NCBI GenBank assembly: GCA_018827205.1
Contig: JAHJXZ010000080.1
Location: 1-64,000, forward strand
Direction: 5' to 3'
From: Gammaproteobacteria bacterium
GTDB lineage: Bacteria > Pseudomonadota > Gammaproteobacteria > Pseudomonadales > Pseudomonadaceae
Length of the DNA: 64,000 nucleotides
Numbering within the stretch: position 1 is the first letter of the stretch; every line of letters begins with the position of its first letter. Under the pieces are notes generated by a model. The model had not been told where the DNA came from, ran no database searches, and worked only from the letters and a program-made list of their open reading frames with translations. Of this stretch, positions 34,733 to 43,913 are shown in pieces. The translations under genes were made by a program, and so were the position numbers.

Positions 34733-35590
34733 GTGAGTTTCACAGCCATTCAATTGCCGATTCGCGCCAGCAGTGCTCGTACCCTGTTGAGTGGCCTTGT
34801 CCTCGGTGCCTTGCTTAGCGCCTGCGCGAGCCCGCCGCCGGGTGGGGTAAAAGTGGTTGATCGCAGCCTTAGCGGCGGGGCCAGCCAGGCACCGCAACGA
34901 CAGCCGGTCCGCAGTGGCCAGTACCAGGTGCAACGTGGCGATACGCTGTACTCGATCGCTTTCCGCTTCGGCTGGGATTGGAAGGCGCTGGCCGCGCGTA
35001 ACGGCATTGCGCCGCCTTATCTGATTCGCGTTGGCCAGATCATTCGCTTTGATGGACAGCCTGCCAGTCGCCCGCCTGTGGTAGCGAAGGCTCCTGTAGT
35101 TGTCACGCCGCCCGGTCGGCCCACTACACCCATTCAGACTCGGCCAGTGCAAACCCAACCGCCAGCGCCAGTGAAAACCACTCCAAGCGTCACCTCGCTA
35201 CCGCCAACTCAGCGCTCTGCATCGGGTTGGTTATGGCCTTCCAATGGGGCGGTTATTGGACGTTTTTCCTCAAACGGCAGTTTGAATAAAGGCATTGATA
35301 TCGCCGGGGAATTGGGCCAGCCTGTTTTAGCTGCGTCTGATGGTTCAGTGGTCTACGCCGGGAGTGGTTTACGGGGCTACGGCGAATTAGTGATCATCAA
35401 ACATAGCGATACCTACGTAAGTGCCTACGGTCATAACCGCAGGTTGTTGGTGCAGGAGGGGCAACAGGTCAAAGCCGGGCAGAAAATTGCCGAAATGGGT
35501 TCCACAGGAACCGACCGGGTGAAACTTCACTTTGAAGTGCGCCGCCAAGGTAAACCTGTCGATCCACTGCAATACCTGCCGCGACGTTGA
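34733..35590 (+). CDS. nlpD: NlpD-type LysM/M23 lipoprotein, amidase activator
   Basis: Outer-membrane lipoprotein that activates the cell-separation amidase AmiC in E. coli. It has a lipoprotein signal ending LLSAC (lipobox), a LysM domain (YQVQRGDTLYSIAFRFGWDW, residues ~63-105), a Pro/Thr-rich linker, and a C-terminal M23 domain. The M23 domain is degenerate: NKGIDI where active enzymes have His, although LHFEVR keeps a His. This fits a regulator, not a hydrolase. The GTG at 34733 has AGGGAG at ideal spacing; the ATG at 34727 lies directly on it. In Pseudomonas the main rpoS promoter lies within nlpD. Confidence 0.92.
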   Translation: MSFTAIQLPIRASSARTLLSGLVLGALLSACASPPPGGVKVVDRSLSGGASQAPQRQPVRSGQYQVQRGDTLYSIAFRFGWDWKALAARNGIAPPYLIRVGQIIRFDGQPASRPPVVAKAPVVVTPPGRPTTPIQTRPVQTQPPAPVKTTPSVTSLPPTQRSASGWLWPSNGAVIGRFSSNGSLNKGIDIAGELGQPVLAASDGSVVYAGSGLRGYGELVIIKHSDTYVSAYGHNRRLLVQEGQQVKAGQKIAEMGSTGTDRVKLHFEVRRQGKPVDPLQYLPRR

Positions 35591-35694
35591 TCTAGCGCTA
35601 GCCTGTCTCCATCACGTGGGAGGGACAGGCTTTGGTGTACCAGGGACTTGGTCGCGCTAGGGCTTGCTGTTGAACTCAGCAAGGAATAACAAAA

Positions 35695-36705
35695 ATGGCT
35701 CTCAATAAAAAAGAAGCGCCGGAGTTTGACGTCGATGATGAAGTGCTCCTGATGGAGCCTGCTATCGTCCTTGACGATGATTCAGACGAAGAAGCGCAAC
35801 CGCCACTTTCCCGCAGCAAAGCAAAAGCTTCCACCGCTAGCAGCAAGCAGCATAAATACATCGATTACACCCGCGCGCTCGACGCCACTCAGCTGTACCT
35901 CAACGAAATCGGCTTTTCCCCTCTACTGACCCCTGAAGAAGAAGTGTTCTTTGCGCGCCTGGCGCAGAAGGGCGACCCTGCCGGCCGCAAGCGCATGATT
36001 GAAAGCAACTTGCGCCTGGTGGTGAAGATCGCTCGCCGTTACGTCAATCGTGGTTTGTCTCTGCTGGATCTGATTGAAGAGGGCAACCTCGGTTTGATCC
36101 GTGCGGTAGAGAAATTCGATCCCGAGCGCGGTTTCCGTTTTTCGACCTATGCCACCTGGTGGATCCGCCAGACCATCGAACGGGCGATCATGAATCAGAC
36201 CCGTACAATTCGCTTACCGATTCATGTGGTTAAAGAGCTCAACGTCTACCTGCGTGCAGCTCGCGAATTGACCCAGAAGCTCGACCATGAGCCTTCTGCA
36301 GAAGAAATTGCCAACCTGCTGGAAAAACCGGTGGGCGAAGTCAAACGCATGCTCGGCCTGAATGAGCGTGTTTCCTCGGTGGACGTCTCACTGGGTCAGG
36401 ACTCGGACAAAACCCTGCTTGATACCCTGACCGATGATCGTCCGACGGACCCCTGTGAGTTGCTGCAGGATGATGACCTGTCGCAGAGCATCGATCAGTG
36501 GTTATCTGAACTGACCGACAAGCAGCGTGAGGTGGTGATTCGCCGCTTCGGTCTGCGTGGTCATGAAAGCTGCACCCTGGAAGAGGTTGGCCAGGAAATC
36601 GGCCTGACCCGTGAGCGCGTTCGACAGATTCAGGTCGAAGCCCTGAAGCGTCTGCGGGAAATTCTGGAAAAGAATGGTCTGTCGAGCGACTCACTGTTTC
36701 AGTGA
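35695..36705 (+). CDS. rpoS: RNA polymerase sigma factor RpoS (sigma-38)
   Basis: Stationary-phase and general-stress sigma factor. The 336-residue product has region 1.2 ([20 protein letters not shown]) and regions 2.1-2.4 ([20 protein letters not shown], then [19 protein letters not shown]). Region 3 follows, then the 4.2 helix-turn-helix ([20 protein letters not shown]). The N-terminal ~50 residues are acidic and serine-rich. The start follows AAGGAAT. A good terminator follows and rsmZ lies 306 bases downstream. Confidence 0.98.
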   Translation: MALNKKEAPEFDVDDEVLLMEPAIVLDDDSDEEAQPPLSRSKAKASTASSKQHKYIDYTRALDATQLYLNEIGFSPLLTPEEEVFFARLAQKGDPAGRKRMIESNLRLVVKIARRYVNRGLSLLDLIEEGNLGLIRAVEKFDPERGFRFSTYATWWIRQTIERAIMNQTRTIRLPIHVVKELNVYLRAARELTQKLDHEPSAEEIANLLEKPVGEVKRMLGLNERVSSVDVSLGQDSDKTLLDTLTDDRPTDPCELLQDDDLSQSIDQWLSELTDKQREVVIRRFGLRGHESCTLEEVGQEIGLTRERVRQIQVEALKRLREILEKNGLSSDSLFQ

Positions 36706-36724
36706 GCTTGATGCATTAACACTC

Positions 36725-36748
36725 AACCCGGCCTTGGCCGGGTTTTTT
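36725..36748 (+). terminator. rpoS terminator
   Basis: Perfect nine-base stem AACCCGGCC / GGCCGGGTT with a TT loop and a six-T tail, 19 bases after the rpoS stop. Confidence 0.93.
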
Positions 36749-36830
36749 GTACCTGAGTTTCATGGCAGCCACTCTCTAGTAAGCGCCTTATTCATCAGAA
36801 CTTATGCCTGGCGGTTTTTGTGAGCGCTCA

Positions 36831-36848
36831 TGTAAGCGATTGCTTACA
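36831..36848 (+). promoter_or_regulatory. GacA upstream activating sequence of rsmZ
   Basis: TGTAAGCGATTGCTTACA is a near-perfect 18-base palindrome that matches the known GacA box pattern TGTAAG-N6-CTTACA. It is centred about 172 bases before the predicted rsmZ start, the distance expected. The stretch in between (about 36896-36940) is strongly AT-rich and could bind IHF or MvaT-type proteins, as reported for rsmZ promoters elsewhere. Nothing else is visible between rpoS and rsmZ. Confidence 0.93.
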
Positions 36849-36976
36849 GGGTGCGTAAGCCATTGGTGGAAAAGGCAACCGGAGAAGTGCTCTTAAATAT
36901 TTCAACTTGTTGTTTTTAAAGGTAATTTAATTTTTTCGGATATGGCTAAACACCACGTGTGTGGAGTTCTCAGCGC

Positions 36977-37004
36977 TTGTTAGGAGGGAGGAAATCGCTA
37001 GTAT
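36977..37004 (+). promoter_or_regulatory. rsmZ core promoter
   Basis: TTGTTA (36977-36982) and TAGTAT (36999-37004) separated by 16 bases, seven bases before the predicted RNA 5' end. Sigma-70 type by pattern. Confidence 0.7.
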
Positions 37005-37010
37005 TACACC

Positions 37011-37143
37011 TGTGCTCAGGGACAAGCACAGGTTGTCAGGAAGACAGTCAGGACATCGCAAGACGCGATTCATCAGGATGATGAGCTGGGAAATACAGGG
37101 ACTAGGGACAAAAGAGTGGGCGACGCGAGTCGCCCCTTTTTTT
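37011..37143 (+). ncRNA. rsmZ: RsmZ small RNA (sequesters RsmA/RsmE)
   Basis: A Gac/Rsm regulatory RNA that binds RsmA/CsrA-family proteins and frees their target mRNAs. It lies between rpoS and fdxA, the conserved rsmZ location. About 133 bases hold seven GGA motifs, ending at 37022, 37041, 37053, 37078, 37091, 37101 and 37108. Several sit in hairpin loops: TGTGCT/AGCACA encloses CAGGGAC, TGTC/GACA encloses AGGAA, and TCATC/GATGA encloses the fourth. The block TCAGGACATCGCA resembles P. fluorescens RsmZ as I remember it. It ends in an intrinsic terminator. The 5' end is inferred from the promoter. Confidence 0.93.
37118..37143 (+). terminator. rsmZ terminator
   Basis: Stem GGGCGA / TCGCCC around CGCGAG, then seven T. 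Shares CGCGAGTCGCCCCTTTTT with the eno terminator. Confidence 0.93.
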
Positions 37144-37220
37144 GTCCGCGTTTTATGTGCCTGTTATTGATCGGGTGCTCTGTAGGTTATGTTCCAGAGA
37201 ATTATGGCCCGCAGAAAAGG

Positions 37221-37245
37221 AAAAACCCGCGCAAGGCGGGTTTTT
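37221..37245 (-). terminator. fdxA terminator
   Basis: Perfect stem AAAAACCCGC / GCGGGTTTTT with a five-base loop, 23 bases past the fdxA stop in its reading direction. The symmetric A and T runs mean it could also stop transcripts from the rsmZ side. Confidence 0.9.
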
Positions 37246-37267
37246 GTGCAGTCTGTGAAGCTAGGTA

Positions 37268-37591
37268 CTAGCGCTCCAGATACTGCAGCTTGTCCTTCAC
37301 GCCATCCCACTCTTCTGCGTCAGGCAGGGACTCTTTCTTCTCGGTGATATTTGGCCAGACTTCGGCCAGATCAGCGTTAAGTTCGATGTATTCCTGCTGA
37401 TCTTCCGGCACCTCATCTTCGGAGAAGATGGCTTGTGCAGGGCACTCAGGCTCGCAGAGTGCGCAGTCGATGCACTCGTCCGGGTGGATCACCAGGAAGT
37501 TCGGGCCTTCGTAGAAGCAGTCCACCGGGCAGACTTCTACGCAGTCGGTGTATTTGCATTTGACGCAGTTGTCGGTAACGACGAAGGTCAT
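37268..37591 (-). CDS. fdxA: Seven-iron ferredoxin FdxA
   Basis: Electron-transfer protein with one [3Fe-4S] and one [4Fe-4S] cluster. The 107-residue product has two cysteine blocks: [17 protein letters not shown] (residues 9-25) and [12 protein letters not shown] (residues ~40-51). An acidic C-terminal extension is typical of FdxA. It lies downstream of mutS on the same strand, but a terminator separates them. Its electron partner cannot be inferred here. Confidence 0.95.
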   Translation of the reverse strand: MTFVVTDNCVKCKYTDCVEVCPVDCFYEGPNFLVIHPDECIDCALCEPECPAQAIFSEDEVPEDQQEYIELNADLAEVWPNITEKKESLPDAEEWDGVKDKLQYLER

Positions 37592-37689
37592 GTCTGATTC
37601 TCTCCTCGGGCGCCAGCCTGCCCCGTTCTATGTGGGTTTCAGCAGGCTAGGGTAATGGCCACGGCTCAGGCTTTAAGTCGGGCAGTCAT

Positions 37690-37722
37690 AAAAATGCGCG
37701 CGATTCTAACAGTTCGCGCGCA
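37690..37722 (-). terminator. mutS terminator
   Basis: On the minus strand TGCGCGCG (37722-37715) pairs with CGCGCGCA (37702-37695) around a 12-base loop and is followed by five T, six bases after the mutS stop. Confidence 0.8.
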
Positions 37723-37728
37723 ATAACG

Positions 37729-40302
37729 TTAGAAGCGTGTCTTCCATGTATATAACAGTTCCAGCGCTTTACGCGGAGTCAGATCATCCGGGTTGATCTT
37801 GCGTAATTCCTCCTGCAGTGGGTGCGGCAGGCTGGCAAACATGTCGCTCTGCATCGGCGCTGCGGTCTGACCAGGCTGCGTCGGTGGCAGTTCGTGGGGC
37901 AGACTGGTGGTTTCCAGCCGTGCCAGATGCTCGCGGGCGCGCAGGATCACCTCGTTCGGCACACCCGCCAGTTGTGCCACAGCCAGGCCGTAGCTCTGGC
38001 TGGCAGGGCCAGGCAGCACGTGGTGGAGGAACACGATGCGCTCATTATGCTCGGTGGCGTTGAGGTGCACGTTGGCTACGATTGGCTGGCTTTCCGGTAG
38101 CACGGTCAGCTCGAAATAGTGGGTAGCGAACAGGGTGTAGGCGCGCAGCTTGGCCAGTTGCTCGGCAGCCGCCCAAGCCAGCGACAGGCCGTCAAAGGTG
38201 CTGGTACCGCGGCCTACTTCATCCATCAGCACCAGGCTACGTTCACTGGCGTTATGCAGAATGTTGGCGGTTTCACTCATCTCCACCATAAAGGTCGAGC
38301 GGCCTCCGGCCAGGTCGTCGCTGGAGCCGATGCGGGTAAAGATGCGATCGACCAGGGATAGTTCACAGCTTTTTGCTGGTACGAAGCTGCCGATATGCGC
38401 GAGCAGCACGATCAGGGCGGTCTGGCGCATATAAGTGGATTTACCGCCCATGTTCGGCCCGGTGATGATCAGCATGCGCGTGTCATCGTCCAGGCTCAGG
38501 TCGTTGGCCACAAACGGTGTGGTCAGTACCTGCTCGACCACCGGGTGACGCCCCTGGTCGATGCGCATGCAAGGCTCGTCAACAAAGCGTGGGCGATTGA
38601 GATCCAGATTCAGCGCGCGCTCAGCCAGATTGCTCAGTACATCCAGCTCGGCCAGGGCCGCAGCGCTGTCCTGCAGTGGGCCGAGGTGGCCGATCAGGCG
38701 CTCCAGTAGCTCTTCATAGAGCATCTTCTCCCGGGCCAGAGCGCGGCTCTTGGCCGATAGCGCTTTGTCTTCGAACTCTTTCAGCTCGGGAGTGATAAAG
38801 CGCTCAGCGCCTTTCAGGGTCTGACGGCGGATGTAGTCGGCTGGGGCCGATTCGGCCTGCTTGCTTGGCAACTCGATAAAGTAGCCGTGCACGCGGTTGT
38901 AGCCGACCTTGAGGTTGGCCAGGCCAGTACGGGCTTTTTCGCGGGTTTCCAGGTCCATCAGGTACTGGCCGGCGTTTTCGCTAAGCGATTGCAGCTCGTC
39001 CAGCTCGGCGTCGTAGCCGGTTTTCAGCACGCCGCCATCGCGGATCACCGCCGGCGGGTTGTCGATAACCGCCCGGGCCAGTAGTTCGGCTAGCTCCGGG
39101 TAGGTGCTCACTACGCCCGCAAGATCAGCTAGGTGCGGCGCTTCCAGATTGGTCATGGCCATCTGCAGCGTGGGCAGTGCGGCTAGGGCGTCGCGCAGGC
39201 GCGCCAGGTCCCGCGGGCGAGCATTGCGCAGACCGATGCGGGCGAGGATGCGTTCCAGGTCGCCGATTTCCTTGAGCTGCGGCTGCAAGGTTTCGAAGCG
39301 GTAGCGTTCTAGCAGGCAGGCAATCGATTCCTGGCGCGCTTCCAGAATGGCCTGGTCGCGCAATGGGCGGTTCAGCCAGCGGCTGAGCAAACGGCTACCC
39401 ATAGCGGTCTGACAACGGTCGACCACTGACTGCAGGGTGTTCTCGCGGCCGCCGGCGAGGTTGATATCCAACTCCAGATTGCGGCGGCTGGCGCCGTCGA
39501 GAATTACCGTGTCGTCCAGGCGTTCGTGACGCAGGCTACGCAGGTGCGGCAGGGCGGTACGCTGGGTTTCTTTGGCGTACGCGAGCAAACAGCCAGCCGC
39601 GCCGATGGCCAAAGTCAGGTTCTCGCAGCCGAAGCCTTTCAGATCCTGGGTAGCGAATTGCTGACACAGACTTTTGTGTGCAGTGTCGCGGTCGAAGTCC
39701 CAAGGCGCGCGACGTTTTGCACCACGACGCTTCTCGGCTGGCAGGCCTTGTGGCCAGTCATCAGGAATCAGCAGTTCAACTGGATTCAATCGTTCCAGTT
39801 CAGCTAGTAAGTTCTCCCAGCCTTGTATCTCCAAAACGCTGAAGCGGCCGCTGGTGATATCCAGCACGGCCAGGCCGAACAGGCGCTCGTCACCGAGTAC
39901 CGCCGCCAGCAGGTTGTCGCGGCGTTCATCGAGCAGCGCCTCGTCGCTGACGGTGCCTGGGGTGATGATGCGCACCACCTGGCGTTCCACAGGGCCTTTG
40001 CTGGTGGCCGGGTCGCCGATCTGCTCGCAGATCACCACCGATTCGCCGAGCTTGACCAGCTTGGCCAGGTAACCCTCCAGCGAGTGGTAGGGAATCCCGC
40101 ACATAGGAATCGCCTGACCGGCGGACTGGCCGCGTGCGGTCAGGGTGATATCCAGCAGTTTGGCGGCCTTTTTCGCGTCCTCGTAGAAAATCTCGTAGAA
40201 GTCGCCCATGCGGTAAAACATCAGCTGTTCCGGGTGCTGATTTTTCAGCTTCCAGTACTGCTGCATCATCGGCGTGTGAGAACTGAGGTCGCTTTGGCTC
40301 AT
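37729..40302 (-). CDS. mutS: DNA mismatch repair protein MutS
   Basis: Recognises mismatches and small loops and recruits MutL. The 857-residue product has the mismatch-binding [11 protein letters not shown] with the Phe-X-Glu wedge (residues ~32-45). It also has the ATPase Walker [14 protein letters not shown] (about residue 615), Walker [21 protein letters not shown], and a C-terminal tetramerisation tail. The ATG at 40302 ([11 protein letters not shown]) is the family start; an in-frame ATG at 40329 adds nine residues. It is divergent from pncC. Confidence 0.97.
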   Translation of the reverse strand: MSQSDLSSHTPMMQQYWKLKNQHPEQLMFYRMGDFYEIFYEDAKKAAKLLDITLTARGQSAGQAIPMCGIPYHSLEGYLAKLVKLGESVVICEQIGDPATSKGPVERQVVRIITPGTVSDEALLDERRDNLLAAVLGDERLFGLAVLDITSGRFSVLEIQGWENLLAELERLNPVELLIPDDWPQGLPAEKRRGAKRRAPWDFDRDTAHKSLCQQFATQDLKGFGCENLTLAIGAAGCLLAYAKETQRTALPHLRSLRHERLDDTVILDGASRRNLELDINLAGGRENTLQSVVDRCQTAMGSRLLSRWLNRPLRDQAILEARQESIACLLERYRFETLQPQLKEIGDLERILARIGLRNARPRDLARLRDALAALPTLQMAMTNLEAPHLADLAGVVSTYPELAELLARAVIDNPPAVIRDGGVLKTGYDAELDELQSLSENAGQYLMDLETREKARTGLANLKVGYNRVHGYFIELPSKQAESAPADYIRRQTLKGAERFITPELKEFEDKALSAKSRALAREKMLYEELLERLIGHLGPLQDSAAALAELDVLSNLAERALNLDLNRPRFVDEPCMRIDQGRHPVVEQVLTTPFVANDLSLDDDTRMLIITGPNMGGKSTYMRQTALIVLLAHIGSFVPAKSCELSLVDRIFTRIGSSDDLAGGRSTFMVEMSETANILHNASERSLVLMDEVGRGTSTFDGLSLAWAAAEQLAKLRAYTLFATHYFELTVLPESQPIVANVHLNATEHNERIVFLHHVLPGPASQSYGLAVAQLAGVPNEVILRAREHLARLETTSLPHELPPTQPGQTAAPMQSDMFASLPHPLQEELRKINPDDLTPRKALELLYTWKTRF

Positions 40303-40380
40303 CGTTTTAACTGTCCGGCTGAATCGCAAAAGCGCCTAGTGTACGGTATCGGCCTGGCTGGCTTTAACCCCGGAGTGCAG

Positions 40381-40893
40381 ATGACTGCTAATGAATATGC
40401 CCTGACCCAATTGGCTGCCGAACTGGGCGCGCAACTGATTGCCGCCAAGGCCCAGGTGACGACCGCCGAATCCTGCACCGGTGGCGGCATTGCCGAGGCG
40501 ATTACCCGGATTCCCGGCAGCTCGGCCTGGTTTGAGGCCGGTTATGTCACTTACTCCAACAGGCAAAAGACTAAGCAGCTGAGCGTGCCTGAGGCGCTGT
40601 TCGCCACTGTTGGTGCGGTTAGTCAGAAAGTGGTCGAGGCCATGGTGCGGGGCGCGCAGGCCAATAGTGGCGCGCGCTTTGCGGTGGCAGTCAGCGGTGT
40701 TGCCGGGCCGGATGGTGGTTCGCAGGAGAAGCCGGTAGGTACGGTTTGGTTGGCTTGGGGCGATGGTGCGCAGCTATTTAGTGTGCGCCGGCAGTTTGCC
40801 GGGGATCGCAGCGAAGTTCGCCGACAAACGGTCGAGGCCGCACTGGCTGGGCTGTTGCGCCTGCTTGCGCAAGAAAATCCAAACGCGGGGTAG
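40381..40893 (+). CDS. pncC: CinA-family nicotinamide-nucleotide amidohydrolase
   Basis: Deamidates nicotinamide mononucleotide to nicotinate mononucleotide in pyridine-nucleotide recycling. The 170-residue product is the stand-alone CinA C-terminal domain. It has TTAESCTGGGIAEAITRIPGSS with the catalytic Ser near residue 34, then GYVTYSNRQKTKQL and VSGVAGPDGGSQEKPVGTVW. It lies just upstream of recA, as is common. A longer frame running back to 39823 lies over mutS and is not real. Confidence 0.93.
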   Translation: MTANEYALTQLAAELGAQLIAAKAQVTTAESCTGGGIAEAITRIPGSSAWFEAGYVTYSNRQKTKQLSVPEALFATVGAVSQKVVEAMVRGAQANSGARFAVAVSGVAGPDGGSQEKPVGTVWLAWGDGAQLFSVRRQFAGDRSEVRRQTVEAALAGLLRLLAQENPNAG

Positions 40894-40920
40894 GCGGGCG
40901 ACTTGCCCTGTGGAATAATA

Positions 40921-40936
40921 CTGTCTACTTATACAG
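40921..40936. promoter_or_regulatory. LexA (SOS) box of recA
   Basis: CTGTCTACTTATACAG matches CTGT-N8-ACAG exactly, with an AT-rich centre, 48 bases before the recA ATG. LexA repression with induction by DNA damage is expected. Confidence 0.93.
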
Positions 40937-40983
40937 TTGTTGGTGGCCGCTAGCTGGCCCTTCTTGATTACGTGAGGACTTAA

Positions 40984-42027
40984 ATGGACGAGAATAAGAA
41001 GCGCGCCTTGGCAGCAGCCCTGGGCCAGATTGAAAAGCAATTCGGCAAGGGCGCGGTGATGCGCATGGGCGATCATGATCGTCAGGCGATCCCGGCCATC
41101 TCCACCGGCTCGCTGGGGCTGGACATCGCGCTGGGCATTGGCGGTCTGCCAAAAGGCCGTATCGTTGAAATCTACGGCCCTGAGTCTTCCGGTAAAACCA
41201 CCCTGACCCTGTCGGTGATCGCTGAAGCACAAAAGCTCGGCGCCACCTGCGCCTTCGTCGATGCTGAGCATGCGCTCGATCCAGAGTACGCCGGCAAGCT
41301 CGGTGTAAACGTTGACGACCTGCTGGTGTCGCAGCCGGATACCGGCGAGCAGGCCCTGGAAATTACCGACATGCTGGTGCGCTCCAACGCCATCGACGTG
41401 ATCGTTATCGACTCTGTGGCGGCCCTGGTGCCGAAAGCCGAAATTGAAGGCGAGATGGGCGATATGCACGTGGGCCTGCAGGCCCGCCTGATGAGCCAGG
41501 CGCTGCGCAAGATCACTGGCAACATCAAGAACGCCAACTGCCTGGTGATCTTTATCAACCAGATCCGCATGAAGATCGGTGTGATGTTCGGCAGCCCGGA
41601 AACCACCACCGGTGGTAACGCGTTGAAGTTCTATGCTTCGGTCCGCCTGGACATCCGCCGTACTGGCGCGGTGAAGGAAGGCGACGAAGTCGTGGGTAGT
41701 GAAACCCGCGTCAAGGTAGTGAAGAACAAGGTCGCTCCGCCGTTCCGTCAGGCCGAGTTCCAGATTCTTTACGGCAAGGGCATCTACCGTAATGGCGAGA
41801 TCATCGACCTCGGCGTGCAGCTCGGTCTGCTGGAGAAATCCGGCGCTTGGTACAGCTACCAGGGCAACAAGATCGGTCAGGGCAAAGCCAACTCGGCTAA
41901 GTACTTGGAAGACAACCCGGAAGTGGCACGCACCGTTGAAGGCCTGATTCGCGAGAAACTGCTGGTGGTTAGCCCGACGGTCAAGGCCAACTCCACGGCT
42001 GATGACCTGGCTGACGCCGACGCCTGA
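40984..42027 (+). CDS. recA: Recombinase RecA
   Basis: Forms the strand-exchange filament and acts as LexA co-protease. The 347-residue product has Walker [13 protein letters not shown] near residue 66, Walker [14 protein letters not shown] near residue 140, and the L2 loop [20 protein letters not shown] near residue 204. The C-terminus is acidic (DDLADADA). recX follows 11 bases later, as usual. Confidence 0.99.
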   Translation: MDENKKRALAAALGQIEKQFGKGAVMRMGDHDRQAIPAISTGSLGLDIALGIGGLPKGRIVEIYGPESSGKTTLTLSVIAEAQKLGATCAFVDAEHALDPEYAGKLGVNVDDLLVSQPDTGEQALEITDMLVRSNAIDVIVIDSVAALVPKAEIEGEMGDMHVGLQARLMSQALRKITGNIKNANCLVIFINQIRMKIGVMFGSPETTTGGNALKFYASVRLDIRRTGAVKEGDEVVGSETRVKVVKNKVAPPFRQAEFQILYGKGIYRNGEIIDLGVQLGLLEKSGAWYSYQGNKIGQGKANSAKYLEDNPEVARTVEGLIREKLLVVSPTVKANSTADDLADADA

Positions 42028-42038
42028 TTTACCTGCCC

Positions 42039-42503
42039 ATGTCCATTGCTCTGGATAACCCCGCCGCAGTGCGGCGGGCGGCCATGGATCTGCTGGCGCG
42101 GCGCGAACATGGCCGGGTCGAGTTGACCCGTAAGTTGCGCAGTCGTGGGGCGGCGGATGAGTTGATCGAAGCCGCTCTCGATCGTTTGGCAGACGAAGGC
42201 TTGCTGTCTGAGGCGCGTTATCTGGAAGCCTTTGTTAGCTACCGCGCGCGTTCTGGCTATGGGCCGTTGCGCATTCGTGAAGAGCTGATCCAGCGTGGCC
42301 TGGCTCGCGGCGATGTCGAACAAGCCTTGCGCGACAGTGGTATCAATTGGCGTGAAAATCTGCAGGATACCTGGCAACGCAAGTTTGCCGGTGAGCTACC
42401 CCGTGATGTCCGTGAGCGTGCCCAGCAGGGGCGCTTTCTTAGCTATCGAGGTTATCCGCCTGAGCTGATTGGGCGGTTGCTACGCGGTGCGTTGGACGAT
42501 TAA
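42039..42503 (+). CDS. recX: Regulatory protein RecX
   Basis: Binds RecA filaments and inhibits them, limiting recombination. The 154-residue, mainly helical, basic product has tandem three-helix repeats typical of Rec[21 protein letters not shown] then [17 protein letters not shown] and [17 protein letters not shown]. Co-transcribed with recA by spacing. The 197 bases that follow hold no gene I can support. Confidence 0.94.
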   Translation: MSIALDNPAAVRRAAMDLLARREHGRVELTRKLRSRGAADELIEAALDRLADEGLLSEARYLEAFVSYRARSGYGPLRIREELIQRGLARGDVEQALRDSGINWRENLQDTWQRKFAGELPRDVRERAQQGRFLSYRGYPPELIGRLLRGALDD

Positions 42504-42700
42504 GCCGCAGCTGGTTGTTGCTCGGTCAGCCTGTATCAATCCTTTCGTTTCCTTATCACCTATTTCGACACGCCGATGATGCAGCAGTACTGGAGGCCAA
42601 TGCTTTCTGTACTGGAATGCGTGTGGCTGATCGTTTCTTGTTAGCCAGACGAGTAGAGATTGCCGATAACCCGCAAGCAGGCTATCGGCTGGACGGCAGC

Positions 42701-43780
42701 TCAGGCGTTTTCCGCCCAGTTCTGTGGCTGATTGATCAGGTCGAGCAACTCGCGCAAACGGCCGTGGTTGCGGCCTTTAAAGGCGAAGGCCAGGCGCATC
42801 ATATGGCATAGCTCTGGCTCGTCCTGCTCGGAGTCGCAGCGTACTTGCTGCTGGAAGTCGCCGTGAGTGCACAGGTCGCGGAACTCATCGTTCAACTGCC
42901 GCATGGCCACCTCGTTCAGCGCATGGTTGAGGCGGATCACGTAGCGCTCCTTAAGCCAGCGGCTGGAGTGGTAGTTGCGGTAGAACTGGGCGATTTCCTC
43001 GGCAGCCTCTTCGGCGCTGTGCACCAGGCGCATCAGGCGCATATCGCTGGGAAAGATATAGCCGTTGTCCTGCAGCTGCTCCTGCAGAAATGTCAGGGCG
43101 CTGGTCCAGAAGGTGCCGCCAGGCTGGTCGAGTAGCACCACCGGTACCAGTGGGCTTTTACCGGTCTGGATCAGGGTCAGCACTTCCAGCGCTTCGTCCA
43201 GGGTGCCGAAGCCGCCAGGGCAGAGCACGAGGCCGTCGGCTTCCTTGACGAAGAATAGTTTGCGCAAAAAGAAGAAGTGGAATGAGAGCAGGTTGTTGCT
43301 GCCTTGCACAGTGGCATTGGCGCCTTGCTCAAAGGGCAGGGTGATGTTGAAACCCAGGCTGTTTTCCAAACCGGCACCTTCGTGGGCGGCCGCCATGATG
43401 CCACCACCGGCACCGGTAATGACCATCAGATTGTGTTTGGCTAACGTCGCGCCCAGGTCACGGGCCAGGCTGTAAACCGGGTGGTTAGCCGGGGTGCGCG
43501 CCGAGCCGAATACGGTCACTTTTCGCCGCCGTTTGAACTGTTCCAGCGTGCTGAAGGCATGTTCCATTTCGCGCATAGTCTGCAGCATGATCTTCGCATC
43601 CCAGCGGTTGCGATCGGCCTGCGCCATGCGCACAACTGTGTCGAGCATAGCCTGGTAGAGCTTGGTGTTGGGGCTGTCGGGCGGTGCGGCAAGGACGCCC
43701 AGTTCTTCTACTTTGCTGGTCAGGTCGACGCCGCTGGTTTGAAAATGCCGGGACAGAAAATCGTCCGATTCATAGGGCAT
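42701..43780 (-). CDS. LOG-family (TIGR00730) Rossmann protein
   Basis: A 359-residue member of the LOG/lysine-decarboxylase-like family, which includes nucleoside 5'-monophosphate phosphoribohydrolases. The central domain has VTVFGSARTP, VITGAGGGIMAAAHEGA, and the signature CPGGFGTLDEALEVLTLIQTG with the catalytic Arg-equivalent region. It is longer than classical LOG proteins (~190 residues), with about 85 extra residues at the N-terminus and about 90 at the C-terminus. A good Shine-Dalgarno (AAGGAGAAG) precedes the ATG at 43780. P. aeruginosa has a homologue at the same place (PA3615). Substrate unknown. Confidence 0.85.
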   Translation of the reverse strand: MPYESDDFLSRHFQTSGVDLTSKVEELGVLAAPPDSPNTKLYQAMLDTVVRMAQADRNRWDAKIMLQTMREMEHAFSTLEQFKRRRKVTVFGSARTPANHPVYSLARDLGATLAKHNLMVITGAGGGIMAAAHEGAGLENSLGFNITLPFEQGANATVQGSNNLLSFHFFFLRKLFFVKEADGLVLCPGGFGTLDEALEVLTLIQTGKSPLVPVVLLDQPGGTFWTSALTFLQEQLQDNGYIFPSDMRLMRLVHSAEEAAEEIAQFYRNYHSSRWLKERYVIRLNHALNEVAMRQLNDEFRDLCTHGDFQQQVRCDSEQDEPELCHMMRLAFAFKGRNHGRLRELLDLINQPQNWAENA

Positions 43781-43913
43781 ACAACTTCTCCTTGTGGTTG
43801 CCTGCCGAGGCAGCGTGCTGCCTTATCGGCCTTGTCCTGAGTATGGCTGCTGGCTGACGGTTTGTGCGGTACAAAGTGCCGCGAGATCACCGCCAGCGCA
43901 TATCAGGACTGCA

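Noticed and set aside
36961..37170. Possible 69-codon protein over the rsmZ locus
   Set aside because: The interval is explained by the RsmZ RNA with its promoter, GGA hairpins and terminator; the frame has no homology I know.
39823..40380. N-terminal extension of pncC into mutS
   Set aside because: The extension is antisense to mutS; CinA homology begins at the ATG at 40381.
42515..42811. 98-codon plus-strand frame between recX and the LOG gene
   Set aside because: Half of it overlaps the LOG gene in antisense; no ribosome site or recognisable motif.
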